Source of the DNA: Scylla paramamosain
Taxonomy: Eukaryota > Arthropoda > Malacostraca > Decapoda > Portunidae
Length of the DNA: 64,000 nt
Assembly: GCF_035594125.1 (NCBI RefSeq)
Contig: NC_087186.1
Span: 775,228-839,227 of the forward strand
Reading direction: 5' to 3'
Shown: in pieces, positions 15,500 to 27,260 of the stretch
Layout of the letters: each line of letters begins with the position of its first letter
Numbering within the stretch: the first letter of the stretch is position 1
Translations under genes and position numbers: made by a program
The notes under the pieces: model-generated
Seen by the model: only the letters and a program-made list of their open reading frames with translations
What the model was told of the DNA's origin: nothing
Database searches by the model: none

Positions 15500-16001
15500 G
15501 AGGCTGCTGATATTTGTGACTCTTTTATAAACAAAGAACCAAAAAGAAATTAAACACATAAGAAGAAAGAATAATGAAAAAAGAATGAAGAAATTAAGAA
15601 ATTAAGGAGGAAGTAAGAAGTAGAAAGAATAAATGAGGGAAGATGATAAACATGAAACTAGGTACTAAGAAGCTATCACCACCCTGATACATAATTAATT
15701 GATTTAATTTATTACGCTGCAACACCGCGGTCATATGGCGCCACTACAAACCTATAAAAGCGACAAAGATTGCAGTTCTTAAAATATCGGTATTTAAAAC
15801 AAAATTATATTTAAGGTAAAAATGTTAAAAGACCACTATAAAGGAAAATATAGAAAAGGAAATGAGAAGAGTAATAAAAAAAAAATTAGTGATAAAAATG
15901 AGAGGGTTGGTATAGCAATATTTCAGTTAAATAACTTAATTTAATTTACTCTAATCTAATTTAATATGAGGAAGTACTGACCCCACTGACACAAACAACA
16001 G
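15500..16001. other. No recognisable gene; purine-rich and AT-rich DNA
   Basis: A run of AAGAAATTAAG-like purine-rich sequence at 15,530-15,660 followed by AT-rich DNA. No open frame with a domain is present. The junction with Gypsy-2 lies somewhere near 15,500-15,540, but no target duplication was found. Confidence 0.6.
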
Positions 16002-16180
16002 TCTGGCGTTGTATGTATCGTACTCAAGACACTGACTCCACTGATCCAATTATCTGGTGTTGTTCGTTATGTGCTCAAGACACTACCTTCATTGACCCAG
16101 ATATCTGGCGTTGTTCGTTACATGCCCAAGACACTGATCCCTCAGATCCAGGCCCCAAGACCAAGCGTTGTTTGTTATGT
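16002..16180. repeat. 51-bp minisatellite, about three copies
   Basis: Units beginning TCTGG(C/T)GTTGT start at 16,002, 16,053 and 16,104, each 51 bases, with a partial unit before and after. Because 51 is a multiple of three the plus-strand frame stays open (repeat IWRCSLHAQDTDPSDP). No domain is recognised and I see no reason to call a gene. Confidence 0.85.
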
Positions 16181-16288
16181 CTTCCTCACTTGCCTCAGTT
16201 TTCTGCCAGTACAAAAAGAAGTTTCTGTCCAGTATTATATTACTTTTAAAATAAACGAAAGAGCAGCTAAATAGTAATCTATCATTAG

Positions 16289-16401
<113 letters not shown>

Positions 16402-16464
16402 AGCCTTCTCCATAAACATAAAAACCTCATGTTCCAGGGAGAAAACCCTCTCTTTAATTATCAG

Positions 16465-17182
16465 CTACATCTGGAAGGTCACATACTCATCGCAACAGCG
16501 GATAAGATATCTCTGTTGCAGCTCCACCAGACTTGGACACTGCACTAAAAAGTGTCGCACTGTAAGGCGACATGAGGTAAACATGAGTGAGATGTGTGTG
16601 ACCCGGTCGGAAACCGGCCAGTGCAGTCTCTGAGCTGCGGCCTTGCGCAAGGAAATATGTCATGGCGGAAAGTTACAGAAGTTATCTCACTCATCTTAGT
16701 GGTGGCAGCCACATCTTCCCACCTGCCCTGCGAACTGGCAAGAATTGCCACGCTTATACTGGAGTATAAATTATAAAAGGGAATGAGGAGTGTGGAAGGA
16801 ACAACTCGAGTTGCCCCCTCTTTAGCTAGTCTAACGGTCTTTTCATTAATATAAACTCCCACATGTGCAGGTACCCAACAAAATGTTGCGTGGTATCCTC
16901 TGCGCTGATGCAGGTGAATCCACTCTAAAACAGACAAAATTAGGGGAGAGATAGGGAGTAAAATGGTCCAGGGAAGACAGCGCACTACGTGAGTCACAAA
17001 ATAATAGTAAAACTTGAAACCGGTAAAGTAAAATTTATTTTTAGTGTAAGAATAAAGGCAGATAGCTCTGCTATAAAAACAGAAGCAGCTCTAGTAAGGG
17101 TATCGCCTCGACATAAGGAATATAAAGCTATATCCCACTCCTGGATCAGACAGGAGACAGAGTGTGTCAAAAATTGTTCCAA
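16465..17182 (-). pseudogene. RNase H domain of the non-LTR element
   Basis: Frames at 17,182-16,994 (ASVFIAELSAFILTL, start of RNase H with the Glu-containing helix) and 16,997-16,545 (FCWVPAHVGVYINEKTVRLA, the W-V-P-x-H-V-G strand-helix near the active site) form one RNase H split by a shift. A third short frame (16,650-16,465) covers the C-terminal tail. RNase H removes RNA from the RNA-DNA hybrid. N-E in the last motif is followed by K-T where an acidic residue is usual. Confidence 0.8.
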
Positions 17183-17479
17183 AAATAAAGCACGGTACCC
17201 ATACTGCGATAATAAGTTTTTATTGTTAAAAGCAGGATGGCCTCAGTAGCATATTTCAGAACCGTACTCTAATTTAGAAAGAATGAGAGTTCGCTGCAAG
17301 GCTACGAAGGTCTGTCCGTTAGCACCCCAAGAAGTAAGAGGGAAAACTTTTAGAAGTGACAGCGCCTTCATGCATTCTGCTTTAATATAACAAAGGAGGG
17401 GCATCCACTTTCAAAATATAAGTCAATAGTTTCAACTATAAGTCATAGGAATCGAGTTTCTTGTAGACGAGATTTTTCT

Positions 17480-17588
<109 letters not shown>

Positions 17589-17589
17589 T

Positions 17590-18855
17590 GGGTCAGGGTG
17601 AACACCACGAAGGCGGCAAAAATGCATGGCCACAGTCTTTGAAGCCGATAAACGATATCCCCGAATTGAGGCCCAATGTGAAATCCTATTGAGTGCCACC
17701 TGCAGCTTCTCAATCAATGGCATCTGAGCTGCAGAAAAGGAGATAGACAAGTCATTGACATATAAGCAACCAAGAACTCATTCTGGAAGTACACCAATGA
17801 CACTGTTTATAGATACAGCGAAAGTTGTGACACTAAGTGTACTTCCCTCCGAGACGTCATCTTCAAATGGGCGTACTCCTGATAAATCGCCACCAACCTG
17901 TATCCGTAAAAAAAAAAAAAAAAAAAAAAAAGTATAAAAAAATAGGGAGTCGGTCACAAAGGCCAAACTCAAACTCAATAAACTGACATGACTCCAGGCT
18001 GAGTCGTAAGCTTTCTCTAAATAAAAAAAAAAACATGGTGTTTCTTATTAGCTAATGCCTCAGAAATGGGAAATTCAAGAGACAATAATGCATCAGTCGT
18101 AGACAGCATTTTCCGGAAATCATACTGAACTGGAGAGAAGCGACTGACTTTTACTAAGTACCACATATGGCTGATATTCACCATCATTTCCAGCAACTTA
18201 AATACATAAAGTTAAAGAAATGGGGCGATATTTGCTCGTTAGCTGATGATCTTTTACAGGCTCTGAAATGAGAATATTACAGCCACGCCCGGTGGAAAAT
18301 CACCGGGATTCCAAATATAGTTATAAAGATTGAGTAAAATTAAACCTTTATCGGACATATGGCGCAAAAGGAATATGGGATGTCATCGGGACCTTGGATT
18401 AATCATAGCAGTGGGACAAATCCGTTGCTCTGACCGAGAAAATGGAACAGTATAAGACTCTCCACCAATGGAGGAAAAATTGACGCCAAATGCTGACGAT
18501 GATGTGCCATAGGTGTTGGATCCTTTCTAGAGACACTTGAAAAGTGGTCACCAAACAGGTTGGCAACTGTCTTTAGGTCTGCTACCGTACCCCCATCATA
18601 CAAACAGGAAGAGGTAGAGTACTTCCCAGATATTTTGCGGACTTTGTTGAAGACCTCGGTGAATGATGTAGGAACTGTTATGGAAGATATATAATTCTTC
18701 CAAGACTCCTGCCAAGCCATCTTTAAAGTGCGACGAAAACGGGCACGTGATCGACGAAAAACCTCCAAAGGGTGAACGTCACCACTTTGCGTTGAAGGTA
18801 AGACAATGGGGCACGCTTTTCTTAAACAGCAGGTATTCAATCCGCTTTCCACCAT
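17590..18855 (-). pseudogene. RT of the RNase H-bearing non-LTR element
   Basis: The upstream 150-residue frame (18,855-18,403) resembles the endonuclease-RT linker (VFNKVRKISGKYSTS; VANLFGDHFSSVS). RT sequence then appears piecewise: EGSTLSVTTFAVSIN (motif B region) and CLYVNDLSISFS near 17,750, where the usual Y-V-D-D reads [24 protein letters not shown] and [11 protein letters not shown] follow, then the frame runs into the (TA)n array. Loss of one catalytic Asp plus several breaks makes activity impossible. Confidence 0.78.
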
Positions 18856-19107
18856 GGAACATGATGTCTAGGAAACCAGCCAGAGATCTTAGGGATGGAG
18901 TGAATAGTACCAGAAAGCAAGACATGTATGTATGTTGCATGTATGTATGTTGAAGCCTCATCACAGTTTCGTGCTAAAATCTTTGAATAGGTACCAATCT
19001 GCTTTATCTAGCCGCCATCGGGGAGGACGTGACTGTAGTACAGAATCCGTTGACTCCAATGAAATTGGAGTTAAAATTCTAGTTAAAATGAAAAGAATCA
19101 GAAGTAC

Positions 19108-19279
<172 letters not shown>

Positions 19280-19462
19280 CACTCTCTGAACATTATCTGG
19301 ATATAGCTGAAGTATATAATCTTCTGAGAATTCGTACAGGTCCTAGTCGTAAATGCGTCCTTTACCGTAATTGAATGTTCGGTGTGGCTTGATAGATTGA
19401 AAGACTTCATCAGAAGGGCATGGTAGATGGAGGAGTATCATCGCCTATGTTAAATCTTTAGT

Positions 19463-19720
19463 TCAAGACACCTTTGTCATATTTCTTATTGTTATTTGTA
19501 GGGAGTACTCAATCTCCCTTTTTAGATACTTGACAACGTGTATAAAGTTTCCTCGATCTTCCTTATAATATGCTACAAACCAGTAAGGTGTAGGTGGGAG
19601 GCGAAGTTTGGAAGCTCGTTCTTCTGCACCATGAAAGTCATTAGGACAATGATCATTCTCGCTGTGAGCTACATAGTTTGATCGAATGACCTCAGCAATT
19701 GAGTTGTTCTCTTGATTCAC
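19463..19720 (-). CDS. Unidentified 85-residue open frame in Polinton left flank
   Basis: I do not recognise this frame. It encodes a hydrophilic segment with HSENDHCPNDFHGAEERA and LPPTPYWFVAYYKEDRGNF. A further minus-strand frame (19,922-19,692) lies immediately upstream on the same strand and may belong with it through a shift. Both could be the relic of an unclassified mobile element or a chance open frame. The whole interval 19,274-20,267 gives no other support for a gene. Confidence 0.25.
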   Translation of the reverse strand: MNQENNSIAEVIRSNYVAHSENDHCPNDFHGAEERASKLRLPPTPYWFVAYYKEDRGNFIHVVKYLKREIEYSLQITIRNMTKVS

Positions 19721-20267
19721 GCAGATAATTTATTGCCTGAAGAGCAGCTTTGATAGCAAAGTCTGATATAAATGTCACGTAACACCGATTAGGGAGAGAA
19801 TCACCATTATGTATGAGAAGGATATGGAGAAATGTCGTGAAAGGCTTGAGAACGGAGTGAATAGCACGGTATGACATGAAGACATAGACAATGATAATTA
19901 TGATCAAGACAGGACTCACCAACTAACCCAAGGCGTCTTTCAACTTAAAAACAACAACACGTGGAGTACGAGTACCCGCCTACACAACACCATCATGACA
20001 AGAGGGTGACGTTTCGAGGGCGTGATCGACCGCCCCTCGAGGACCAGAGGAGATTTTATATTTACTCATATGGATACTATAGAAATAAATTGTCTCCAGG
20101 GGCCAAGTGAGTCCGCCCACTGGGACAATGAAGAGAGCGAGCGATGGCCGCCGTCAACGGGATACCTTCGTCCCCATGGAGGCCATTCGTTTTAAACATT
20201 GGACCCTCATGATTCAAAAGTTTGTTCACGATGGAGCTAAAACCTCTCCCCACTATGCATCCTAGCC

Positions 20268-20273
20268 CAGACG
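20268..20273. other. Left 6-bp target-site duplication (CAGACG)
   Basis: Immediately precedes the left terminus AGTAGTT. The same hexamer follows the right terminus. Perfect identity implies an integrase-mediated single insertion, with no later exchange at the ends. Confidence 0.92.
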
Positions 20274-20848
20274 AGTAGTTGGGAGATTGCCATGCGGGTC
20301 GCTCCCCTTGAAAAGGCATGCCATGGAAGTACCCATTACATGGGGACTCCCCTGGCAAGCCTTTTCAGGGGGGTTGACCCCCCTTGCAATTACCCGGAGC
20401 TGTAAATAGGGTGTCGGGGGATGGGAGGATGGTGATCCCACCCCCACCCCCAGGAGCGACTCTGATGGTATGCCATATTGCGAAAGGGGACCTGATCAAG
20501 TTGCAAATGGGGAACCTGGCAGCAATTTTCCGTAGACTTCAGTGGCAGTCCATTTCAGGATAGAGACCCAGGCTTGGGAAGGGGAAGGGGGTGATTCACG
20601 ATGGCAACACCAGGGGGGCAGGGAGGGGGAAGCGGGACGGTGACGGCGACACTGACGGAGAGGTGGGGGGCGTGCGTCCTTATCCTTCGGCGATGATGGA
20701 ATGACTAAATGAATCAATGATGGTGGGTGGAAAATATTTAAATGAAGAGGGGGGTGGACTGGGGTGGGGGAGGCCTGCACGTGTCAAGAAAGTGGCAGGT
20801 AACGCCGCCAGGCTCCGTACGGCTTTACGCCACCAGGAACCATGCGGG

Positions 20849-20880
<32 letters not shown>

Positions 20881-21439
20881 GTTGGGAACAGGAAGTTGAG
20901 GGCGTGTGGACCGCCGCGTGGACGTCACGCGCTAGTCGCCCGCGCGGATCCTGGACAGCCTGGGTGGCAAGACTTGCCATCACGGGTTCCCTCCGTCATC
21001 TCAGTACACCCCCCCCCCCCCCGCCATATGGTCAAGGCCGTCGCGACTGCCCCACGGGATCGCGTTACCTGCCAATCCTTTTTACCTGGAGGAAGCGTCT
21101 GTGGATGACCTGAGCGGGTGGCGGCCGTCTCACACTTTCACCAAATTTTTTATTTTTTTTTTTGGGCAGGAATGGGAAAGTTGAGGGCTATAGAATGGGC
21201 GGTCGCGGGTCCTGGACGGTCTGTACCCTCCGACATCTCAGTACATTTCCCCCTATGGTCAAGGTCGTCGCGACCGCAACACGTGATCCCGTTACCTGTC
21301 ATCCTTTTACCTGGACGAGGCGTCCGTGGATAGCCGGAGCGGGGCAGTTGCCTCTTCCACTTTTTCCGACCACCAGCGGCGTGGATGACGTAATACTTAT
21401 GCCGGATGGTCGCCTTATTATTATTATTATTATTATTAA

Positions 21440-21469
<30 letters not shown>
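20274..21469 (+). repeat. Left terminal inverted repeat of the Polinton
   Basis: Matches the reverse complement of 34,731-35,937 over most of its length. The match includes the terminal block with GAAAAGGCATGCC, the GGAACCATGCGGGC block before a T run, CGGCGTGGATGACGTAATAC, and an inner (TTA)n array at 21,415-21,469. The two arms differ by substitutions and by different internal duplications. In protein-primed systems the ends serve as replication origins, and they are also the integrase substrates. No gene lies within it. Confidence 0.9.
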
Positions 21470-21470
<1 letters not shown>

Positions 21471-21536
21471 GCCGGCACGTGTTCCCTCCGATATCTCAGT
21501 ACATTCCCCTATGGTCAAGGTCGCTGCGACTATCCA
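20984..21536 (+). repeat. Subterminal iterated motif, left arm (three copies)
   Basis: A unit of about 55-67 bases reading CCCTCCGAYATCTCAGTACA, then a C-rich spacer, then ATGGTCAAGGTCG occurs at 20,984-21,050, 21,221-21,280 and 21,479-21,530. The reverse complement recurs in the right arm at 34,915-34,970 and, shortened, at 35,223-35,266. The third left copy lies just inside the (TTA)n array. Iterated subterminal motifs often bind a transposase or replication protein; that role is inferred here. Confidence 0.75.
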
Positions 21537-21631
21537 CGCTGTACCGCTATAATCTCCAGTCTGTCGACGTATATATGTCATGAAAAATTAAAGTTTAAAG
21601 TCAGTCTGTTAGTTGACAGGGTTTAAAAAAC

Positions 21632-22558
21632 ATGTCACTGAGAGATAGTGACGATATATACGTATACCTATCTTCTCTTGCAGATGGTAGGTCATTTCCC
21701 AAAAACACAAAAACAGAATTTGAAAGCAGAATCTTACCCATTCATTTAGACACCGGCAGGGATTATGAAGTCGGCCTGTGTAATATTTTATTCCCTAAAT
21801 ATTTCTACTGCATTACGGAAGGGGATCCAAATTCCAGCATATCGTTCTATGGTCGGGTTAAGCAGTCAGACTTTCATATGTATGAATATAATATGTATAC
21901 CTATCTACCGGAAAGGAATATTATCTTCAATTTTACCGATAAGAACATACCGGCCATAACTAAGGCGATTAATGGACAGATAGTGAGAGAACTTCAAGCA
22001 ATCTTGAATGACTCCCTTAAGATCTATTTCCCTTACTCGGATATCATTTATTATTACCACGACTTGGAGCGGGTCGTTGTGAATAACGCGATTGTCCCTC
22101 CTAATGACGATCGTATTTACAATGATATAAGTATAAAATTTGCATCGCATATAGCTCGCATTCTGGGTTTCAATCCAAATTTTTGCTACACCGTCTACTT
22201 TCAAAGATCTGGCGACGTCATTTCATCTTCCAGCGCGAGCGAAGCTTCCTCCTCATCACCCATAAAATTATTCGCTCAATACGTGCCACGAGCTGATGCA
22301 GGGACGAATTATATGTACGTTTATACCGACATCATTTCCCCCACGCGATTTGGTAACCAACTAGTCAATATATTAGACGTCATACCACTCCCCATCGACA
22401 GCACCAGTAAAGGTGCGAATTCAATTACGTATAAACCACTTTCTGTATCAAATATAGAGAGTGTGGCTATCAAAATTGCTAATCAAAGAGGCAAACCTAT
22501 TCAGTTTGAAGATGGGGAAAACAGTGTTACTTGCGTGTTACATATAAGACCACGTTAA
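21632..22558 (+). CDS. Polinton penton-like (minor capsid) protein, intact frame
   Basis: An uninterrupted 308-codon frame starting ATG after an A/T-rich leader (GGTTTAAAAAAC). The N-terminus (FPKNTKTEFESRILPIHL; DYEVGLCNILFPKYFY) and C-terminus (LSVSNIESVAIKIANQRGKP; SVTCVLHIRPR) fit the layout of a widespread Polinton protein with beta-rich ends that I take to be the single jelly-roll penton protein. A Ser-rich segment (residues about 196-211) lies in the middle. It would sit at virion vertices. It is the first gene after the left arm, well away from the major capsid gene, which is unusual. Family membership is likely; the penton role is an inference. Confidence 0.72.
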   Translation: MSLRDSDDIYVYLSSLADGRSFPKNTKTEFESRILPIHLDTGRDYEVGLCNILFPKYFYCITEGDPNSSISFYGRVKQSDFHMYEYNMYTYLPERNIIFNFTDKNIPAITKAINGQIVRELQAILNDSLKIYFPYSDIIYYYHDLERVVVNNAIVPPNDDRIYNDISIKFASHIARILGFNPNFCYTVYFQRSGDVISSSSASEASSSSPIKLFAQYVPRADAGTNYMYVYTDIISPTRFGNQLVNILDVIPLPIDSTSKGANSITYKPLSVSNIESVAIKIANQRGKPIQFEDGENSVTCVLHIRPR

Positions 22559-22770
22559 CTTTTTGTCTTGGACGTAAAGTTTTGAAGAGAATCGATCAAG
22601 GTGGGATAATGGGTGAAGTGGAGGATAATGAAACAGGCAGGTGTTGCCTACTTCCAAGACAAGTCACGCGCCGCGCAACCATCTGCGCGGGAGGCTTCAG
22701 TGTTTCCCCGCGCGGCATGGCGGCCAGGACAAAAGTGTTGATAATGTTATAGGAAAAAAAAGAAAAGAAA
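22559..22770 (+). promoter_or_regulatory. Intergenic region upstream of polB
   Basis: 212 bases without a gene. Contains GC-rich self-complementary stretches (CGCGCCGCGC; CCCCGCGCGGC) at about 22,667-22,720, followed by an A/G-rich leader before the ATG at 22,771. This is the likely promoter of the polymerase transcription unit; no TATA box is evident. Confidence 0.35.
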
Positions 22771-22954
22771 ATGGGTGGTCACTGTGGAACAGCAGAGGCG
22801 CGGCTTTTATGTGAAGTGTGTGGGAGATGGCTCACTAATCCATCCTGCCCCACATGTGTGGAAGACCAGTGTGATTTATGCGAGCGGTGTGGACTTCTGT
22901 TTCCACATCCTCCACCAGAACACACCTACGAAGTTAGGAATCCTGTTTCCTCTG
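22771..22954 (+). CDS. Candidate first exon of polB, Cys-rich
   Basis: Starts ATG (22,771) and encodes CEVCGRWLTNPSCPTC and CDLCERCGLLF, two C-x2-C pairs each with a partner, which look like a small zinc-binding module. It ends in a good donor, TCTG|GTAAGC, in phase 1. A plausible acceptor at 23,053-23,054 (TGTACAG) leads to a second exon that continues in phase. Alternatively this is a separate small Cys-rich protein. Splicing is inferred from signals only. Confidence 0.5.
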
Positions 22955-23054
22955 GTAAGCATTATTACTTATTTTGGCGGGAATGTATAATAATAAAGAT
23001 GAAATGACTGTCAATCTTTACAAGTTTGAACTCTGAGCACATCTTCCTGTACAG

Positions 23055-23150
23055 GCTCACACTCGATTGAGTTTGAGGAGAACGGCGGCGTAGAAGACAC
23101 ACGTCGGCGGGCGTCGCAAGGTGACATCCCACGCGGAGGCGGGGGAAGAG
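23055..23150 (+). CDS. Candidate second exon of polB
   Basis: 96 bases between acceptor TGTACAG (to 23,054) and donor AGAG|GTGAGA (23,151). It is open in the phase set by exon 1 and encodes an acidic then Arg/Gly-rich stretch. The next acceptor, TTTTTAAG at 23,229, opens a further piece in the same phase, and CTTCCCAG at 23,430 leads into the polymerase frame, again in phase 1. Consistent phase at four junctions is the main support. The donor ending the third piece is not clear because it runs into an (AAT)n array. Confidence 0.45.
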
Positions 23151-23325
23151 GTGAGAAAAAAAAAATACTACAAATAATAAACCAATAAATACGGTGCCGC
23201 CGCCACTACTAATATTCTTTATTTTTAAGACTCGCCACGGCCGGGACCGAGTGGATTATCGGGGAACGTATTCAATTCTTCCGAGACTTCAAGTCCTTCA
23301 CTACCTACACAAGGGAAATATCAAT

Positions 23326-23327
23326 TC

Positions 23328-23364
<37 letters not shown>

Positions 23365-23398
23365 ATAATAATAATAATAAAAATAATAATAATAATAA
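23326..23398. repeat. (AAT)n array in the presumed last intron of polB
   Basis: Imperfect AAT triplet array lying before the CTTCCCAG acceptor at 23,430. Its expansion would be tolerated in an intron, which agrees with the splicing model. Confidence 0.9.
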
Positions 23399-26300
23399 AC
23401 TGTCGCTGCTACTTCTATTTTTCTTCCCAGACACGCAACAAGCGGAGGCAAGCCACGATGAGCGCAGCATGGCGGAAGAGTCGGCGGATGCAGACCTTGA
23501 TGAGCGCTGGATGCCGGAAGAACCGCGGTTAATTGACTTGAGGGAAAATTTTATAAGCTTCACCAGACATCAATTTGACATACCTGATCATATAAGCAGA
23601 GATCCACTCGGCCTACTTACCGAATACAGGGAGTTCTTTATACGGGAAATTAGATCATATTTCACGTCACACAGCTCGCCATTCCCCCCCATCCTAAAAT
23701 ATTTTCACACATTTCTCTGTTACTAATGAAATTCTCTACCTTAAGCGAGGATGAACATCGAGTCATTCATATTGCTTTTAGAGCACGACTGATCACCTAT
23801 CAAGATGTTCCTGACCTTGTTGATTTATGGATCCATCAGCTGAACAGTCGGCTGGAAAGTCTTACCAGCGAGACTGAAGGATCTGGTTTTATCATTTCAA
23901 GAGTGCAGAATTTTTTCATCAACTATTGCTTACACGTCGCATGTAGTGGAATAGGAGATTATGTTGCTTATGCTAGAGGCGTGCGAGGTGGGAATGAAAT
24001 TTTTAATCCTGATGGCCGACATTCATCCTGCGTTAATCAGTGTTTGGCGGCTTTCAGACTTCATGCTCGAGGTGTACCTTGGAAAAGAATTCCAAAAAAT
24101 ATTACGGAGACGGCATGGTGGAGAGAAATACCTAACGCGCGGAAAAGTAGAGAGTCCAGTGACTTGAAAGAACTTGAGTCAGTTAGAAAGGTTAAATCGC
24201 CTGTCTCTGGATGTTTATACACTGACCAAAAGCGGTGAGATATACTATTTAACATTATCAAGAAAAGGCTCACGGAAGTATAAAACTGTAGTCTCACTCC
24301 TTTTACTAGGCGGAAGACATATGACGCTCCTTTAATACGTGGAGAAGTTGCACCGGAAATTGACGAGAAGCTGTCTAACCCCAGAGGGTCATCAGTTTTG
24401 CAAAATATGTTTCAGCTCAGTTCCCAAGTCTCTCAGTTTCGGCGATCACGAGTATCACTGCGACTTCACTCAAACTCTTCTCTTTCCAGGTGATGGCGAA
24501 AAAGCAAAATTTAAAAATTTTGCTTACACCTATAAGCCTGCCTACTTAGCATTTTTTTATTTTGAAACTATGATAAAACCTAAGGAGAATAGGAGTGTGA
24601 TAGCTGAACATGACCCAATTGGATACTCGTATCTCATCAACAATAGGCATGGAGGTGTCGTGTAAAAGAGAAGTTATTTCGGTGAAGATCCCGAGAATAA
24701 TTTCACTGATAGCCTATCCGAAGCTTGGCGAATCATCAAGGAAAGTGTAGTTAGCTATCCAATTAGCATGTCTGCGGAGGATGAAGTCCACTTCAAACGT
24801 CAGCGTCACTGCGAGCTCTGCCATCAACCCTTTAATGTGAAAACCCCACCTAATAAACATCACGACCACTTATTACCACAAAATAATTACAAGGGGGCAT
24901 TGTGCGCGCGATGCAACCTCCAGTGTCGTGACTTGAGGAAATATCTCATCACTCTGGCACATAATATGAGCTTTGACGTCTCTTTAATCATAAAAGACCT
25001 TCACTTGCCAGAGTCGCACGTGGACATCCTTGCCAAGTCAGAATCGCATTTATTGAAAGTAAGGATTAAGGAATTGCAGACACGCTTTCCATTATGAATG
25101 CCGGCCTCGGTCATCTAAGTCAGAGTCACGTGCAGGCGGGCTATAGCACGCGTTACGCCCACGAAATGGTGAATTACCTCCCCGAGGATGTGTAATGTAA
25201 TGGATGTAATGGGCGTGTAATTTGCACTCAAAAACAGTTTCTTTGTTATGAGTACATCACCGACCTTGGCCGCTTAGAAGATCGACAATTGCCACCTCGC
25301 GAGGCATTTTATGACACGCTCAAGGGGAAGGCTCTGTCACCTGGAGAATATGAACACGCTCAAAGCGTGTGGAGTATGACATCCTGCCGCACTTCAGGCG
25401 ATTACATAAGACTGTATTGTGAGAATGATGTAGGATTATTTGCCGACACATTTCTGAAATATAGATCATACCTGCATGAATTTTATGGGTTGGACGTAGC
25501 ACATTACGTGTCACTGTCTTCTTATGCTTATGACGCTTTTTTAAAGTCGACAGGCGTTCAACTTGATCCACCTTACGATCCTAGCATTTATCACCTGATC
25601 AAAAGAAATGTACGAGGACGCTTTGTAACTTGCGTCAGGCCACACCAGCAGTCAAACCACGAACCCGACGGTGTACCCGGCACCTATGTGTTCTATCTGG
25701 ACTATAATTCATTTTATGCAAGCGTTATGTGTTCCCCCCTGCCTATGGATGACATCAAAAAACTTTCTCAGTCAGATATGGATGATTTTTTTGAAGTTGG
25801 CATCCAGAATCATGCGACAGATGGTGACATTGGTTACTGGCTGCATTTGGACAGCTGTGACGTTTCCCTCGACGCGGCTCAGATCACGGACGAGTTCCCT
25901 CTCTGTCTCGCACACATGACTACTACAGAAGACGACATCTCGCCGTACAGTAAAAGACTGTTAGAAGCTGAGGGTCGTAAGTTGGGGAGGAAAAATTGTA
26001 AACTCGTGGCCAGTCATAAGGGACTGAAAGATCATCTCATCAGTCTGGAATTCCTGCAATTTTTACTCTGACTTGGACTGGAAATAGAATGTGTTCATGC
26101 TATATATAGCTTCAGACAGGCTCCATACCTGAAACTTTTCATAGAAAGGAACATCGCTCAGCGTAAAAATGAGACGTGTGCCATTAAAAATCGCATTTGC
26201 AAACTGATGTCAAACGCAGTTTATGGCAGATCCATGTTATCTGAAGTATGGACTCCAACAGAAATTAGTGACAAAAAGAAAGTCTTTCCTGAGGTATGCA

Positions 26301-27111
26301 AGAAATCCATCCTTTAAAAGGGTCCACCAATTAAGCGAGGACCGAGTCATATGTGTCAACAGTAAGAATACGATTAAAATCAGGCAGCCAAATTACTTGG
26401 GATACCATATTTTAGAAGTGGCAAAGAAGTACATGTACAACTTTTGGTATCGCGTCATCAAAGCTAATTATGGGGAGAGAGCTAAATTAGCTTATGAAGA
26501 TACTGAGTTTCATTTTCAGTCTGCACATACCTACAAACTTAAATGATGAACTGAAACATGGACCCATGGCAAATTTTCTCAACACCAGTAACTTTGCTTC
26601 AGATCACCCGTGTTTTAATGGGGAGTGGAAGGGTCAACTAGGCTTGCTGAAATCTGAAACCGGATCCACACTCATCAAAGAGGCGATTATATTAAAGCCA
26701 AAGATGTATTTGCTGCTGTTGGAAGATGACAAGCAAGTATCTCGAGGTAAAGGCATTCCAACTCACCTTCAGCAAAATATATTGCATCGGCAGTATAGGG
26801 AAACACTTAATAATATCAGGAATGTATAATAATATAATATCAGGACTGTGAAAGGACAAATTTTTACCACTCGTATGCGAAAGCGTACGTTGTCACATTT
26901 TGACGACAAGCGCTTTCACGTCGATGGCTATACCTCAAGGGCGTATTATCACCCCGACAATGATCAGCGGGAAAGAGATGTGCAGAATGAGATGGAAGAG
27001 GAGGTGGCGGAGGATGTGGGGGAGGTGGAGGTGGATGAGGAAGAGGAGGAGGAGGAGGAGGAGGAGGAAGAGTGGGAGGAAGAGGGGGAGGATGGGATAA
27101 TGAGTGGTCTG

Positions 27112-27226
27112 TGGCGTGATCGGGAGAGACTTTCTGCGACATTATTCACATCATGATTAAGGGGTGACGTGACGTGATCGGGATTGGCTTTCCATGACAT
27201 TATTCACCTCATAATTAAGGGGTGGA
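27112..27226 (+). repeat. Imperfect 60-bp tandem duplication
   Basis: GGCGTGATCGGGAGAGACTT...GATTAAGGGGTGA (from 27,112) is repeated as GACGTGATCGGGATTGGCTT...AATTAAGGGGTGG (from 27,172). The first copy overlaps the end of the Glu-rich tail frame of polB, so that tail may be partly non-coding. Confidence 0.8.
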
Positions 27227-27260
27227 GAGAGACCGCAGCCGCTAGCAGCTGCCATTCATG

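Larger units (their letters stand above)
22771..27156 (+). pseudogene. polB: Protein-primed type B DNA polymerase of the Polinton, multiply broken
   Basis: Would replicate the element by protein priming at its ends. The main body is 23,431-26,960. It holds a Cys-x2-Cys region (FCKICFSSVP), an exonuclease-I-like YFE at about 24,560 where D-x-E is usual, RHCELCHQPF, palm motif A YLDYNSFYA at 25,694-25,720, motif B KLMSNAVYG at 26,201-26,227, motif C AYEDTE at 26,490-26,507 (D-T-D in active enzymes) and a C-terminal DDKRFHVDGY. Breaks: frame changes near 23,724, 24,238, 25,093, 26,300 and 26,545; stops at 24,663, 25,193, 26,069 and 26,827. An acidic Glu-rich tail follows. The 5' part (22,771-23,430) appears to be small exons joined by GT-AG introns. 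Family is secure; the start is inferred. Confidence 0.9.

Noticed and set aside
20077..21626. Several open frames inside the left inverted repeat
   Set aside because: They mirror frames in the right arm only because the sequence is an inverted repeat. They include poly(Phe), poly(Asn) and poly(Ile) from T and ATT runs and show no domain.
26848..27156. A separate acidic Glu-rich gene
   Set aside because: Its first 38 codons continue the C-terminal part of polB in the same frame as the preceding fragment. The Glu run comes from a GAGGAGGAA-type repeat, so I treat it as the tail of polB.
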